From: DASXAI01 sp963798445
GTDB taxonomy: Bacteria > Actinomycetota > Acidimicrobiia > Acidimicrobiales > Ilumatobacteraceae
Direction: 5' to 3'
Assembly: GCA_963798445.1 (NCBI GenBank)
Contig: CAWCTH010000011.1
Coordinates: 864,420 to 928,419, forward strand
DNA: 64,000 bases
Both the position numbers and the translations under genes were made by a program. Positions 26,341 to 36,488 of the stretch are shown piece by piece. Position 1 is the stretch's first letter; every line of letters starts with the position of its first letter. The notes under the pieces are model-generated. The model searched no databases. It saw only the letters and a program-made list of their open reading frames with translations, and was not told the DNA's origin.

Positions 26341-27720
26341 ATGTCCGCGATTGAATCCCTGTCCACCGACCGTCTCGCCCAGTGCGCACGCGAGATCACC
26401 CGGTCCGAGCTTCTGACCTACGCCGCCCGCACCACCTCCTCCCAGGCCGCCACCGACCGGGCCCGCAAGAGCCTGCCGATGGGTGTGCCGTCGTCCTTCC
26501 AGGCCTACGACCCGCACCCGGTCGTGGCTCGCCGGGCCCGCGGCGCGTGGCTGGAGGACGTCGACGGCAACCAGTACGTCGACTTCAACATGGGCTTCGG
26601 CGCCCTCTTCGCCGGCCACGCCCATCCGCTCGTGAAGGCGGCGCTCACGGCGCAGATCGACGACGGCACGCTCTTCGTAACCCCGTGCGAGGACGACGCC
26701 GTCGTGGCCGAGTTGCTGGCCGAACGCTTCCGCCTGCCGCTGTGGCGCTTCACCAACTCGGGCACGGAAGCCACGATGGACGCCATCCGCGTGGCGCGTG
26801 GGTTCACCGGCCGCGAGCGCATCGTGAAGGTGGAGGGCGGCTACCACGGCCACCACGACGAAGTCATGATCTCGATGAAGCCGGCGCTCGACGCCGCCGG
26901 CCCGGCCGATGCGCCGAACTCCGTGCCGGCGACCGCAGGCATCACCGCAGGCGTGCTGGCCGACGTAACGGTCATCGCCTACAACGACCTGGACGCGCTC
27001 GAGCGGGCGCTCGCAGCCGACGACGTCGCCGCGTTCATCGTCGAACCGGTGCTCGAGAACATCGGCATCTGCCTGCCCGACGACGGCTACCTCGCGCAGG
27101 TCCGGGCCATCACCGAGCGCCACGGGACCATGCTGATCTTCGACGAGGTGAAGACGGGCATCACGGCCGGCTGGTCGGGAGCGACCGGTCACTTCGGTGT
27201 GCAACCCGACCTGGTGACGCTGGCGAAGTCGATCGGCGGCGGCCTGCCGGTCGGCGCTTTCGGTGGCCGGGCCGAAGTCATGGACCAGATCACCAGCGGC
27301 AAGGTGCTGCACCTCGGCACGTACAACGGCAACCCCCTCGTCATGGCCGCGGCCCGGGTGGTCCTGGCGGAGGTCTGCACGCCTGATGCCACCGCCGACG
27401 CCATCGCCCGAAATCGCCGGCTGCTCGATCAAATCGACGCCATCCTGGCCGGTAGCGATCTGACGGCGCACACGGTGCAGTTCGGTGCCAAGGGCTGCGT
27501 CACATACGCCGATGCGCCCGTTCGCAACTATCGCGACTACAAGGCAACGGACTTCGACCTCGCCTTCGCCAGTTGGATCTGGGGTATCAACCGCGGGATC
27601 TTGCTTCCGCCGGGCCTGGACGAGCAGTGGCTCGTGTCGGTGCAGCACACCGACGCCGATGTGCAGCAGTTGGTCGACGTCTTCGCCGCATTCGTTGCCG
27701 CCCTCGGCGAGAACCGCTAG
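26341..27720 (+). CDS. class III aminotransferase, glutamate-1-semialdehyde aminomutase-like
   Basis: 459 aa, PLP fold type I. WLEDVDGNQYVDFNMGFGAL near residue 75, the phosphate-binding NSGTEATMDAIRVARG near residue 140, YHGHHDE near residue 165, FDEVKTGIT near residue 265, and the Schiff-base Lys in LVTLAKSIGGGLPVGAFGG near residue 297. The order and spacing match HemL-type aminomutases, but the protein is longer and has an N-terminal extension, and no haem genes are adjacent. I therefore do not call it hemL. AGGAA stands seven bases before the ATG. It may be a tyrosine/beta-amino-acid aminomutase or a transaminase. Confidence 0.85.
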   Translation: MSAIESLSTDRLAQCAREITRSELLTYAARTTSSQAATDRARKSLPMGVPSSFQAYDPHPVVARRARGAWLEDVDGNQYVDFNMGFGALFAGHAHPLVKAALTAQIDDGTLFVTPCEDDAVVAELLAERFRLPLWRFTNSGTEATMDAIRVARGFTGRERIVKVEGGYHGHHDEVMISMKPALDAAGPADAPNSVPATAGITAGVLADVTVIAYNDLDALERALAADDVAAFIVEPVLENIGICLPDDGYLAQVRAITERHGTMLIFDEVKTGITAGWSGATGHFGVQPDLVTLAKSIGGGLPVGAFGGRAEVMDQITSGKVLHLGTYNGNPLVMAAARVVLAEVCTPDATADAIARNRRLLDQIDAILAGSDLTAHTVQFGAKGCVTYADAPVRNYRDYKATDFDLAFASWIWGINRGILLPPGLDEQWLVSVQHTDADVQQLVDVFAAFVAALGENR

Positions 27721-27721
27721 C

Positions 27722-28519
27722 TCACCAGCGCGACGGGGCCGCCGTGCCCCATGCGTCACGGGGTACCGACGCGGGCCGGTCCAGCCATGCACCGGCGACC
27801 AGACAGCCGACGCCGGCTCCGGCCAGCATCACCAGTACGCCGACGAGGGGGCCGAGGGTGGCCTTGTCGACCTCGGCCACCAACTCGGCGTAGGGGCTGT
27901 CGACGAGCGCAGGGAGCACGAGGACGGGCAGGCCGTACGCGACGAGCAACTCCACGATGCTGGCGCCGAGGAACCATGCGCCCACGATGCGCAGAGCGTT
28001 GGACTTGCGGGGGTGGAGCACCACGCCCATGACGGTGAGCACGACGGCGGCGTAGATCAGGACCGGGATCGTGTCGCGCAGCGTGGTGCGGGCGGTGTCG
28101 AGCGCGTCGAAGGTGGGGATGTCGATGGTGACATCGGCCAGCTGGGCGGCCGCCGGAACACCGATGGCGCGGGCGACGAGGTCGGCGGGAATGACGACCG
28201 GCCCTGTCGACTGGCCGATCAGGCGGCTGTGGATGTCGCGCAGCACCCCCGAGAAAAGGGTGGCGATATCCGGTCGCACGAGCGTCGCTTCAGCGGCCGA
28301 TTGGACGACGGCATGGTCGACGCCGAGCTCTATGGCGACGCGGTCGGCGATGCCGCGGGCCAGGTCAGAGCGTAGTTCCGGGTTCTGCAGGGCCGCCTCC
28401 GCGATGGCTGAGGTGTTCGACGTGTCGAAGGCCGTGCGCTGCACCCACCACGCCGAGAGGGCCACTGATGCGCACAGGAGCCCCAGCGTGAGGAGGATCG
28501 TGGCGAGAGCACGGCGCAC
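27722..28519 (-). CDS. membrane protein of unknown function
   Basis: 265 aa. One N-terminal membrane segment (LATILLTLGLLCASVALSAW), then an extracytoplasmic domain of about 110 residues (SEAALQNPELR-like helical, VVIPADLVARAIG). Three further membrane segments follow (VLIYAAVVLTVMGVVL, VGAWFLGASIVELLVAYGLP, LVGVLVMLAGAGVGCLVAGA). The plan of TM1, soluble domain and a membrane C-terminus is common in actinobacterial envelope proteins; no family is named. It is convergent with the aminotransferase (one base between stops) and divergent from the DUF983 gene. Confidence 0.75.
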   Translation of the reverse strand: MRRALATILLTLGLLCASVALSAWWVQRTAFDTSNTSAIAEAALQNPELRSDLARGIADRVAIELGVDHAVVQSAAEATLVRPDIATLFSGVLRDIHSRLIGQSTGPVVIPADLVARAIGVPAAAQLADVTIDIPTFDALDTARTTLRDTIPVLIYAAVVLTVMGVVLHPRKSNALRIVGAWFLGASIVELLVAYGLPVLVLPALVDSPYAELVAEVDKATLGPLVGVLVMLAGAGVGCLVAGAWLDRPASVPRDAWGTAAPSRW

Positions 28520-28560
28520 CGCAAGGAGTATGGCCGCCCCTTCTTCGTCCGTACGATCGT

Positions 28561-28986
28561 GTGGTGGCCCGTGGGCAGGTTCGGACGAGTTGGTGGCCCA
28601 TGCTCGCTCGGGCGTTGCTGCTGCGGTGCCCTCGCTGCGGCGGCAAGGGGTGGGTGCGGGGCTGGTTCGGCAAGGACGACCGCTGCCGGACGTGCGGCTA
28701 CCGCTACGAGCGCCAGCCGGGCTTCCTGCTGGGGGCGGTCACCATCAACACCATCGTCACGTTCGGGCTGCTGGCCGCCGTGCTGTTGGTGGGCACCATC
28801 CTGAGCTACCCCGACATCGCCGTCGCGCCGATGCTCGCCGCGTCAGCCGCGGTGGCGATCCTGGTGCCCATCATCTTCTACCCCTTCTCCTACACCGTCT
28901 GGGCTGCCGTTGACCTGGCCATGCGCCCGCTCGACCCCTCGGAAAAGGCCGACGCCGACGCCCACGCGGCGACGATTGCTCGCTGA
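28561..28986 (+). CDS. DUF983 membrane protein with zinc ribbon
   Basis: 141 aa from GTG 28561. CPRCGGKGWVRGWFGKDDRC with RTCGYRYER forms a four-cysteine zinc ribbon at residues 24-48. Two membrane segments follow (INTIVTFGLLAAVLLVGTIL and APMLAASAAVAILVPIIFYP). The arrangement is typical of DUF983. The function of the family is unknown; it probably sits in the inner membrane with the ribbon in the cytoplasm. 41 bp separate it from the divergent membrane-protein gene. Confidence 0.85.
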   Translation: MVARGQVRTSWWPMLARALLLRCPRCGGKGWVRGWFGKDDRCRTCGYRYERQPGFLLGAVTINTIVTFGLLAAVLLVGTILSYPDIAVAPMLAASAAVAILVPIIFYPFSYTVWAAVDLAMRPLDPSEKADADAHAATIAR

Positions 28987-29006
28987 TTCCTCCCGGGATG
29001 CTTGAA

Positions 29007-29020
29007 CGAACACTCGTTCG
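29007..29020. promoter_or_regulatory. LexA (SOS) box upstream of recA
   Basis: CGAACACTCGTTCG, a perfect palindrome of the actinobacterial SOS-box form CGAAC-N4-GTTCG, about 125 bases before the recA start. The same form recurs at lexA in this window. Confidence 0.85.
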
Positions 29021-29143
29021 AAGTTACGCTGCTGTCGTCCTCCCCGGGAACTCTGTGACACCCCATCTCTAGGGTCGGACCCAACACATCGGGGCCGTGC
29101 GATCGGTCCCCTCCAACCACAGGCAGCGAGGGAAGAGGGAGAA

Positions 29144-30187
<1,044 letters not shown>

Positions 30188-30196
30188 AAAGCCGTC

Positions 30197-30634
30197 ATGT
30201 CCACCGCCACCGCCCGGCTCAGTCTCGTCACTCTGGGTGTCAACGACCTGAGCCGGGCCACGGCCTTCTACACGACGCTCGGCTTCCAGCGCTCCAGCGC
30301 TTCGGTCGACGGCGACGTCACGTTCTTCCGGATGGCGGGTTCCGTCCTGGCGCTGTACGGGTGGGACCGGCTGGCCCGCGACGCCGGGGTCGGCACCGTG
30401 AGTTCGGGGTTCCGCGGGGTCTCGCTGGCCATGAACCTCGATTCCGAGGATCTGGTGGACCAGGCCATCGAGCAGTGGGCCACCGCCGGCGCCAGCATCA
30501 TGAAGCTGCCCGAGCACGCCGTCTGGGGTGGGTACACCGGCTACGTCGCCGACCTCGACGGCCATCTCTGGGAGCTGGCGTACAACCCGGGCTTCGCCAT
30601 CACCCCCGACGGTCAGCTCGACCTGCCCGTCTGA
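30197..30634 (+). CDS. VOC-family (glyoxalase/dioxygenase superfamily) protein
   Basis: 145 aa with two beta-alpha-beta-beta-beta modules: LVTLGVNDLSRATAFYTTLG at the start and a second half ending YVADLDGHLWELAYNPGFAI. The metal-ligand pattern of the superfamily is partly visible (Glu in HLWELAYNP). It starts 10 bp after recA and is probably cotranscribed. The reaction is not predictable; resistance-type and lyase-type members share this fold. Confidence 0.88.
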   Translation: MSTATARLSLVTLGVNDLSRATAFYTTLGFQRSSASVDGDVTFFRMAGSVLALYGWDRLARDAGVGTVSSGFRGVSLAMNLDSEDLVDQAIEQWATAGASIMKLPEHAVWGGYTGYVADLDGHLWELAYNPGFAITPDGQLDLPV

Positions 30635-30667
30635 CCGCGGGCGGCCACGAACGCGGGGAGTCCAGCG

Positions 30668-32113
30668 GTGAGCACCCGCCTAACCTCTTGGGCTGTGACC
30701 CGCACGTACTTCCTCCGCACGTTCGGGTGCCAGATGAACGAGCACGACTCGGAGCGCATCGCCGGGTTGCTGGAGGCCGACGGGCTGGAGCCGGCGGTAT
30801 CCGTCAACGACGCCGACGTGGTCGTGCTCAACACATGCTGCATCCGGGAGAACGCCGACAACAAGCTCTACGGGAACCTTGGCCATCTGAAGCAGGCCAA
30901 GGCCGCCCGTCCGGGCATGCAGATCGTGGTCGCCGGCTGTCTGGCCCAAAAGGATGGCGACGAGGTGCGAGCGCGGGCGCCCCACGTCGACGTGGTGCTC
31001 GGCACCCACAACGTGCACCGCGCCGCCGAGCTGCTGGCCGAGGCGCGCTCGGGCGGACCGATCACCGAGATCTGGGACGAAGGCGTCACCGACGACCACG
31101 TGCTGTTCCCCTCGGCGCTGCCGGTGCGACGGGAGACGTCCTACAACGCCTGGCTCACGATCCAGGTCGGCTGCGACAACAGCTGCGCCTTCTGCATCGT
31201 GCCCGCCGTTCGGGGACCCGAGGCCAGCCGGCCCTTCGCCGACATCGTCGCCGAGACCCGCCAGCTCGCCGCCGCCGGCGTCACCGAGGTCACCCTGCTC
31301 GGCCAGAACGTCAACTCCTACGGCCGGGACCTCACCCTGGCCGCTCGTCGCCACGGCGATCTCTCGGCTCGCGTCCGGCCGTTGTTCGCCGACCTGCTGC
31401 GAGCCGTGGGCAACGTGCCGGGGATCCGCCGGGTCCGCTTCACCAGCCCCCACCCGAAGGACCTGCGGCCCGAGACGGTGATGGCCATGGCCGAAACCCC
31501 CGCGGTGTGCGAGCAGCTCCACCTACCGTTGCAGGCCGGCTCCGACCAGGTGCTGGCGGCCATGCACCGCGGCTACACCGCCGAGCGCTACCTCGAACGC
31601 CTCGCCGCCGCCCGCGCCGCCATCGCCGACCTCGCCGTCACCACGGACCTCATCGTCGGCTTCCCCGGTGAGACCGACGACGACTTCGCCGCCACCCTCG
31701 ACGTGGTCGCCGCCGCCCAGTACGACTCGGCCTACACCTTCATCTTCTCGTCGCGCCCCGGCACCGAGGCGGCGGCCTTCAGCGACCGCTTCGTCGACGC
31801 CGCCACCTGCGCCGAACGCTTCGAACGGCTCCGGGTCGTCGTGGAGCGCAGTGCCCTGGCCCGCCACCGGGCCCGCATCGGCCGCGTCGAGGACGTGCTG
31901 GTCGAGGGGCCAAGCAGGAAGGATCGGTCCGTCACGACCGGCCGCAGCCGCCAGGGCAAGCTGGTGCACTTCCGCCCGCCCCGTCCACTGCGCCCCGGTA
32001 CCTACGTCGACGTCGAAGTCACCGGTGCCGCTCCCCACCACCTGCTCGGTCGTTTCGTCGAAGTGACCGCGGGGCCGACCCACCGCACCCGTATCCCGGT
32101 GGTGGCCGGCTGA
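30668..32113 (+). CDS. miaB: tRNA-2-methylthio-N6-dimethylallyladenosine synthase MiaB
   Basis: 481 aa. The N-terminal UPF0004 domain has FLRTFGCQMNEHDSER and further cluster cysteines in NTCCIRENA and VVAGCLAQK. The radical SAM motif is CDNSCAFCIV near residue 172. A C-terminal TRAM domain follows (GRSRQGKLVHFRPP). It adds the methylthio group to i6A37 of tRNAs reading UNN codons, directly after MiaA in the pathway, whose gene follows. GTG 30668 has GGGGAG nine bases upstream; GTG 30695 is an alternative start. Confidence 0.97.
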   Translation: MSTRLTSWAVTRTYFLRTFGCQMNEHDSERIAGLLEADGLEPAVSVNDADVVVLNTCCIRENADNKLYGNLGHLKQAKAARPGMQIVVAGCLAQKDGDEVRARAPHVDVVLGTHNVHRAAELLAEARSGGPITEIWDEGVTDDHVLFPSALPVRRETSYNAWLTIQVGCDNSCAFCIVPAVRGPEASRPFADIVAETRQLAAAGVTEVTLLGQNVNSYGRDLTLAARRHGDLSARVRPLFADLLRAVGNVPGIRRVRFTSPHPKDLRPETVMAMAETPAVCEQLHLPLQAGSDQVLAAMHRGYTAERYLERLAAARAAIADLAVTTDLIVGFPGETDDDFAATLDVVAAAQYDSAYTFIFSSRPGTEAAAFSDRFVDAATCAERFERLRVVVERSALARHRARIGRVEDVLVEGPSRKDRSVTTGRSRQGKLVHFRPPRPLRPGTYVDVEVTGAAPHHLLGRFVEVTAGPTHRTRIPVVAG

Positions 32114-32148
32114 GCCCCAGCCGAACTCCCGCCGGCGCCGTCACCACG

Positions 32149-33049
32149 GTGGCGGTCGTCGGCCCCACGGGCTCGGGCAAGTCCGCGGTGGCGATGGCCG
32201 CCGCCCGCGCCGTGGGTGGTGTCGAGATCGTCGCCGTCGACGCCTTCCAGGTGTACCGCGGCATGGACATCGGCACGGCCAAGCCATCGCCGGCCGACCG
32301 GGCCGAGGTCGTGCACCATGGGCTCGACCTCGCCGACCCAGACGAGGAGGTCACCGTCGTGCGCTACGGCCAGGCCTACGACGCGGCCATGGCCGGCATC
32401 GCCGAACGAGGCCGCGCCGCCCTGCTGGTCGGCGGTACCGGGCTCTACGTGAGCGCCGTCATCGACCACTTGGAGCCACCGGGGGAGTGGCCCGAGGTGC
32501 GCGCCGAGCTGGAGGCCGAACCCGACACCGCTGCCCTGTTCGAGCGGCTCCGGGTGCTCGACCCCATCGCCGCCATGAGGATGGAGCCCTCCAACCGGCG
32601 TCGCATCGTGCGCGCGCTCGAGGTGTGCCTCGGCAGCGGCCGGGCGTTCAGCACGTTCGGGCCGGGCCTGCACGCCTACCCCCCTACCGACATCGTGCAG
32701 ATCGGCCTGCGCTGGGACCGCGACCGCCTCACCCGGCGGATCCAGGACCGCTTCGCCGAGTTTCTCGCGGCCGGCTTTCTCGAAGAGGTCAGCCGCGCTG
32801 GCGGCCCGACCGGGTGGGCTCTCGCGCACCGCTCGTCAGGCCATCGGCTACGCCGAGCTGTTCGACGTGCTGGAGGGCCGCTGCACGCTGGATGCCGCCA
32901 CCGAGCGCGCGGTGGCCCGGACCCGGCGCTTCGCCGTGCGCCAGGAGCGGTGGTTCCGTCGCGATCCCCGGGTTCACTGGGTCGATATCGACGACGACCC
33001 GCTGGTCGCCGTGCCCCGCGTCCTCGGAGCCATCACGGCATGCGTCTGA
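32149..33049 (+). pseudogene. miaA: tRNA dimethylallyltransferase MiaA, frameshifted
   Basis: The first part reads as MiaA: Walker A VVGPTGSGKSAVAMAAAR, VDAFQVYRGMDIGTAKP, and FLAAGFLEEVSRAGGP. At about 32812 (in GGGTGGG) the frame must change by one base to continue LSRTARQAIGYAELFDVLEG and VARTRRFAVRQERWFRRDP, ending at the TGA at 33047-33049. Without the change the ribosome would run on into the dapF frame. MiaA supplies i6A37 for MiaB. It is broadly conserved, so an assembly error at the G-run is as likely as a real lesion. The restored 3' end overlaps the dapF start by 10 bp, which supports an intact ancestor. Confidence 0.85.
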
Positions 33050-33846
33050 CCCTCACCAAGCACCACGGCCTCGGCAACGACTTCCTCGTGCTGTTCGACG
33101 ATCAGCCCCTGCCCAGCCCCTTCGACGCCAGTGCCCTCGCCCGACGCCTCTGCGATCGCCGCCGCGGCATCGGCGCCGACGGGCTCATCGTCGGCGTGAC
33201 CCGGCCCGAGGCCGGCGCCGACGTCGGCATGGTGCTCCACAACGCCGACGGCTCCCGGGCCGAGATGAGCGGCAACGGGATCCGCTGCCTGGCCCAGGCG
33301 TGGACGCAGCGCGCCGGCGTCGGCACCGCCACCGTGACGATCGCCACCGATGCCGGTCTCCGAGTGGTCGATGTCGGCCCTGGCCCCGACGATCGCACCA
33401 TCCTGGCCAGCGTCTCGATGGGTGCGGCGGAACCGATCGGCCCGCCGGCGGGCTGGGACGCCCTCGGGTGCGACCCCGGCCGTCCCGTGGCGCATCTCTC
33501 GCTCGGCAATCCGCACGCCGTGGTGGCGGTCGACGACGTGGACGACGTCGATCTCGTCGCCCTCGGATCCCTGGTGCCCGGCGTCAACCTCGAGGTCGTG
33601 GCCGCCGGTCCCGGGGCCGGCGCCATCACCATGCGGGTCCACGAACGAGGCGCCGGCGTGACCGAGGCGTGCGGCACGGGAGCGGTGGCCGCCGCCCACG
33701 CCGCCCACGCCTGGGGACTGGCCGACGCCGCCGACGGCGAAATCACCGTGCACATGACCGGTGGTGATGCCAAGGTTCGCGTAGGACCTGAGCTCGTCTT
33801 GACGGGGCCTGCTACCTACATCGCCTACATCGAGGTGCCCACTTGA
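33040..33846 (+). CDS. dapF: diaminopimelate epimerase
   Basis: 268 aa from ATG 33040 (MRLTLTKHHGLGNDFLVLFD). The two catalytic cysteines are in place: MSGNGIRCLAQ near residue 85 and VTEACGTGAVAAAH near residue 212. It converts LL- to meso-diaminopimelate for peptidoglycan and lysine. The ATG overlaps the end of miaA, and its own stop overlaps the hflX TTG, as in a tight operon. The open frame continues 5' into miaA only because of the miaA frameshift. Confidence 0.97.
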   Translation: MRLTLTKHHGLGNDFLVLFDDQPLPSPFDASALARRLCDRRRGIGADGLIVGVTRPEAGADVGMVLHNADGSRAEMSGNGIRCLAQAWTQRAGVGTATVTIATDAGLRVVDVGPGPDDRTILASVSMGAAEPIGPPAGWDALGCDPGRPVAHLSLGNPHAVVAVDDVDDVDLVALGSLVPGVNLEVVAAGPGAGAITMRVHERGAGVTEACGTGAVAAAHAAHAWGLADAADGEITVHMTGGDAKVRVGPELVLTGPATYIAYIEVPT

Positions 33847-35114
33847 GCCTCATCGAACGTGCCGTCCGGGAACGCATCGTCCTGGTTGGTGTCACGCTTC
33901 CGCCCCATGCCGAAGACGAGACGGAGGCCAGCGTCGACGAGCTGGCCCTCCTGATCGACACCGCCGGGGCCGATGAGGCGGCGCGCGTCATGCAGCGCCG
34001 CGACGCCCCCGACTCCGCCTTCTACGTCGGCAAGGGCAAGGCCCAGGAGATCAAGGAGGTGTCGCTGGCGGTCGACGCCGACACCGTCGTGTTCGACAAC
34101 GAGCTCACACCGGCGCAGCAGTTCAACCTCGAGAAGCTGCTCGGTCGCACGGCCATCGACCGCACCGCGGTCATCCTGGACATCTTCGCCCAGAACGCCC
34201 ACACGCTCGAGGGCAAGGCCCAGGTGGAGCTGGCCCTGCTGCGTTACCGGCTGCCGCGCCTGCGACGAGGCGCCAGTGCCAACTACACCCGCCAGGCGGG
34301 CGGCATCGGCACCCGGCTGCGTGGTTCGGGCGAGACGAAGCTAGAAGTCGATCGGCGCCGCATCAAAGGCCGCATCGCCAAGCTGGAGGGTGAGCTGCGC
34401 AACCTGGGGCGCACCCGCAAGCTCCAGCGCAAGTCTCGAGGCCGCAGCGGTCTCCAGAACGTCAGCATCGTCGGCTACACCAACGCCGGGAAGTCGACGC
34501 TGCTGAACCGGCTCACCGACGCCGGCGTGCTGGTGGAGGACCGGTTGTTCGCCACCCTCGACCCCACCACGCGGCGCCTGGCGCTGCCCGGCGGCGAGCC
34601 GGTGCTCCTGACCGACACCGTCGGTTTCGTGCGGCGGTTGCCCCACGGCTTGGTGGAGGCGTTCAAGAGCACCCTCGAGACCGTGGCCGAGGCCGACCTC
34701 CTGGTGCACGTGGTCGACGCCAGCGCTGCGGATCCCCAGGCCCAGATCGACGCCGTGCGCACCGTGCTGGCCGAGATCGATGCCCAGCGGGTGCCCGAGC
34801 TGCTGGTGTTCAACAAGGCCGACCTGGCGGCCGAGGAAGCCATCCGCCTCGCCAAGTTGCATCCGGGTTCGGTTGCGGTCTCGGCCCAGACCGGTGCGGG
34901 GATCGAGGTCCTCCTGCAGACGCTGGGCGATCGGCTGCGGGCCCTGGCCAACGTGGTGGAGCTGGTCATCCCCTACGAGCGGGGCGACGTCCTGGCGGCC
35001 GTGCATCGCGAGGGCGAGGTGGTGTCCACGGTCCACACCGACGACGGCGTGCGGGTCCGGGCCCGACTCGACGAGGCGGCGGCCGGTCGCCTGGCCGAGT
35101 TCGCGGCGCCGTAA
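33843..35114 (+). CDS. hflX: ribosome-associated GTPase HflX
   Basis: 423 aa from TTG 33843, overlapping dapF by 4 bp. The N-terminal HflX domain has DSAFYVGKGKAQEIKE and the linker GIGTRLRGSGETKLEVDRRR. The GTPase domain has G1 VGYTNAGKSTLLNRL near residue 210, G3 DTVGF and G4 NKAD. It acts in splitting or rescuing stalled ribosomes. It is the last gene of the recA-to-hflX run before a repeat-rich gap. Confidence 0.96.
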   Translation: MSLIERAVRERIVLVGVTLPPHAEDETEASVDELALLIDTAGADEAARVMQRRDAPDSAFYVGKGKAQEIKEVSLAVDADTVVFDNELTPAQQFNLEKLLGRTAIDRTAVILDIFAQNAHTLEGKAQVELALLRYRLPRLRRGASANYTRQAGGIGTRLRGSGETKLEVDRRRIKGRIAKLEGELRNLGRTRKLQRKSRGRSGLQNVSIVGYTNAGKSTLLNRLTDAGVLVEDRLFATLDPTTRRLALPGGEPVLLTDTVGFVRRLPHGLVEAFKSTLETVAEADLLVHVVDASAADPQAQIDAVRTVLAEIDAQRVPELLVFNKADLAAEEAIRLAKLHPGSVAVSAQTGAGIEVLLQTLGDRLRALANVVELVIPYERGDVLAAVHREGEVVSTVHTDDGVRVRARLDEAAAGRLAEFAAP

Positions 35115-35127
35115 TTCTTGCCGGCCT

Positions 35128-35230
35128 CCGGCCGGCCTCGCTCCGCTCGGACAATCGGTTCTTCGTCGGCACGGCGCCGCACTGCGGCGCCAGCGGGCCG
35201 TCGGCCCGCCCCGGCCGGCCTCGCTCCGCT
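35128..35230. repeat. palindrome-rich extragenic repeat after hflX
   Basis: A 21-bp sequence (containing GGCCTCGCTCCGCTC) occurs identically at 35128-35148 and 35210-35230. Between the copies are two strong hairpins: GGCGCCGCA / TGCGGCGCC at 35172-35190 and GCGGGCC / GGCCCGC at 35192-35208. CCGGCCTCCGGCCGG overlaps the first copy. It looks like a REP-type extragenic element and may also terminate hflX. The gap to dapC (35115-35372) holds nothing else except a fragment at 35252-35280 related to the repeats at 44946 and 52697. Confidence 0.7.
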
Positions 35231-35372
35231 CCGGCAGGCGAGGAAGCGCCGCCAAAACGCTCACGTAGCGTGGGTTCCGGGCGCTCGATCTCTCGCCGTG
35301 CGCTGCCGTGCGCCAGTGCGGCGGCGGTCGGGAGCCGCGGCGGGGTTCCCGTTCGGGCAAACTCTGGCGACC

Positions 35373-36488
35373 ATGACGGACCGTGCCGGCTTCGTGCCCC
35401 CGCCATACCCCTACGACCGCCTCGACCGGCTGAAGCCCGTGGCCGAGGCCTTCGACGGCGGCGTCGTCGACCTCTCGATCGGGACGCCGTGCGACCCACC
35501 GCCGGCGGCCGTGGTGCGGGCCCTGGCCAGCTCGCACAGCGAGCGGGGGTACCCGCCCAGCATCGGCACACCCGAGTTCCGAGGCGCCGCGCAACGCTGG
35601 ATCGGCCGTCGGTTCGGCGTCGACGTGCCGATCAGCCAGATCGGGGCCTGCATCGGGACGAAAGAGTTCGTCGGGACCCTGCCGCAGTGGCTCAAGTTGC
35701 GCACGCCCGGCCGTGACACCGTCCTGTACCCGGCGGTTGCCTACCCGACCTACGAGATGGGCGCCATCCTGGCCGGCTGCCGGGCCGTGCCGGTGCTCCC
35801 CGGACCGGCCGGCCACCTCGACCTCGACTCGATCAGTCCCGCCGATGCCGAGCGGGCGCTGTGCCTCTGGGTGAACTCGCCGGCCAACCCCACCGGCGCG
35901 CTCGACGATCTTGTCGCCGCGGCAGCATGGGGTCGCCGCTACGACGTGCCGGTCTTCAGCGACGAGTGCTACGTCGAGTTCACCTGGGACGGGCCTGGCC
36001 GCACCATCCTGACGGAGGGGCTCGACGGCGTCGTGGCCGTTCACTCACTCTCCAAGCGCTCGAATCTGGCTGGCGTCAGAGTCGGCTTCTACGCCGGCGA
36101 TGCCGAGTTGGTGAGCTACCTGCAGGAGGTGCGCAAGCACGTCGGCCTGATGGTGCCGGGCCCGGCCCAGGCCGCTGGCGTCGCCGCCCTCGACGACGCC
36201 GAGCACGTCGAGGTGCAGCGGGGGCGCTACCGGCGCCGGCTCGGGCGCATGGCGGCGGCCCTGTCGAGCTGGGCCGGCATCGACGTGACCACGCCCCAGG
36301 GCGGCTTCTACCTCTGGTTCGATGCGGGCGAGGGGTGGGCGTTCACGGAGCGCCTGGCCAAGGAGGCCGGCGCGCTGGTGAGCCCGGGCGAGTTCTACGG
36401 ACCCAGTGTCGCGGGGTATGTGCGTGTGGCCGTGGTACAACCGGACGATCGCATCGACCTCGTGGTCGAGCGGTTAGGGGTGTCGTGA
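35373..36488 (+). CDS. dapC: succinyldiaminopimelate aminotransferase DapC
   Basis: 371 aa from ATG 35373 (MTDRAGFVPPPYPYDRLDRL); in-frame codons upstream are not homologous. PLP fold type I aminotransferase with VDLSIGTPCDPPP, LWVNSPANPTGA, VFSDECYVEFTWD and the Lys in VHSLSKRSNLAGVRVGFYAG. This matches actinobacterial DapC, which makes N-succinyl-LL-diaminopimelate. dapD lies two genes downstream and dapF upstream, supporting the assignment. The stop overlaps the next ATG (TGATG). Confidence 0.9.
   Translation: MTDRAGFVPPPYPYDRLDRLKPVAEAFDGGVVDLSIGTPCDPPPAAVVRALASSHSERGYPPSIGTPEFRGAAQRWIGRRFGVDVPISQIGACIGTKEFVGTLPQWLKLRTPGRDTVLYPAVAYPTYEMGAILAGCRAVPVLPGPAGHLDLDSISPADAERALCLWVNSPANPTGALDDLVAAAAWGRRYDVPVFSDECYVEFTWDGPGRTILTEGLDGVVAVHSLSKRSNLAGVRVGFYAGDAELVSYLQEVRKHVGLMVPGPAQAAGVAALDDAEHVEVQRGRYRRRLGRMAAALSSWAGIDVTTPQGGFYLWFDAGEGWAFTERLAKEAGALVSPGEFYGPSVAGYVRVAVVQPDDRIDLVVERLGVS

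Noticed and set aside
32149..33846. Natural MiaA-DapF fusion protein
   Set aside because: The middle ~75 residues of the continuous frame are not MiaA-like, while the true MiaA C-terminus is in another frame and dapF has its own ATG.
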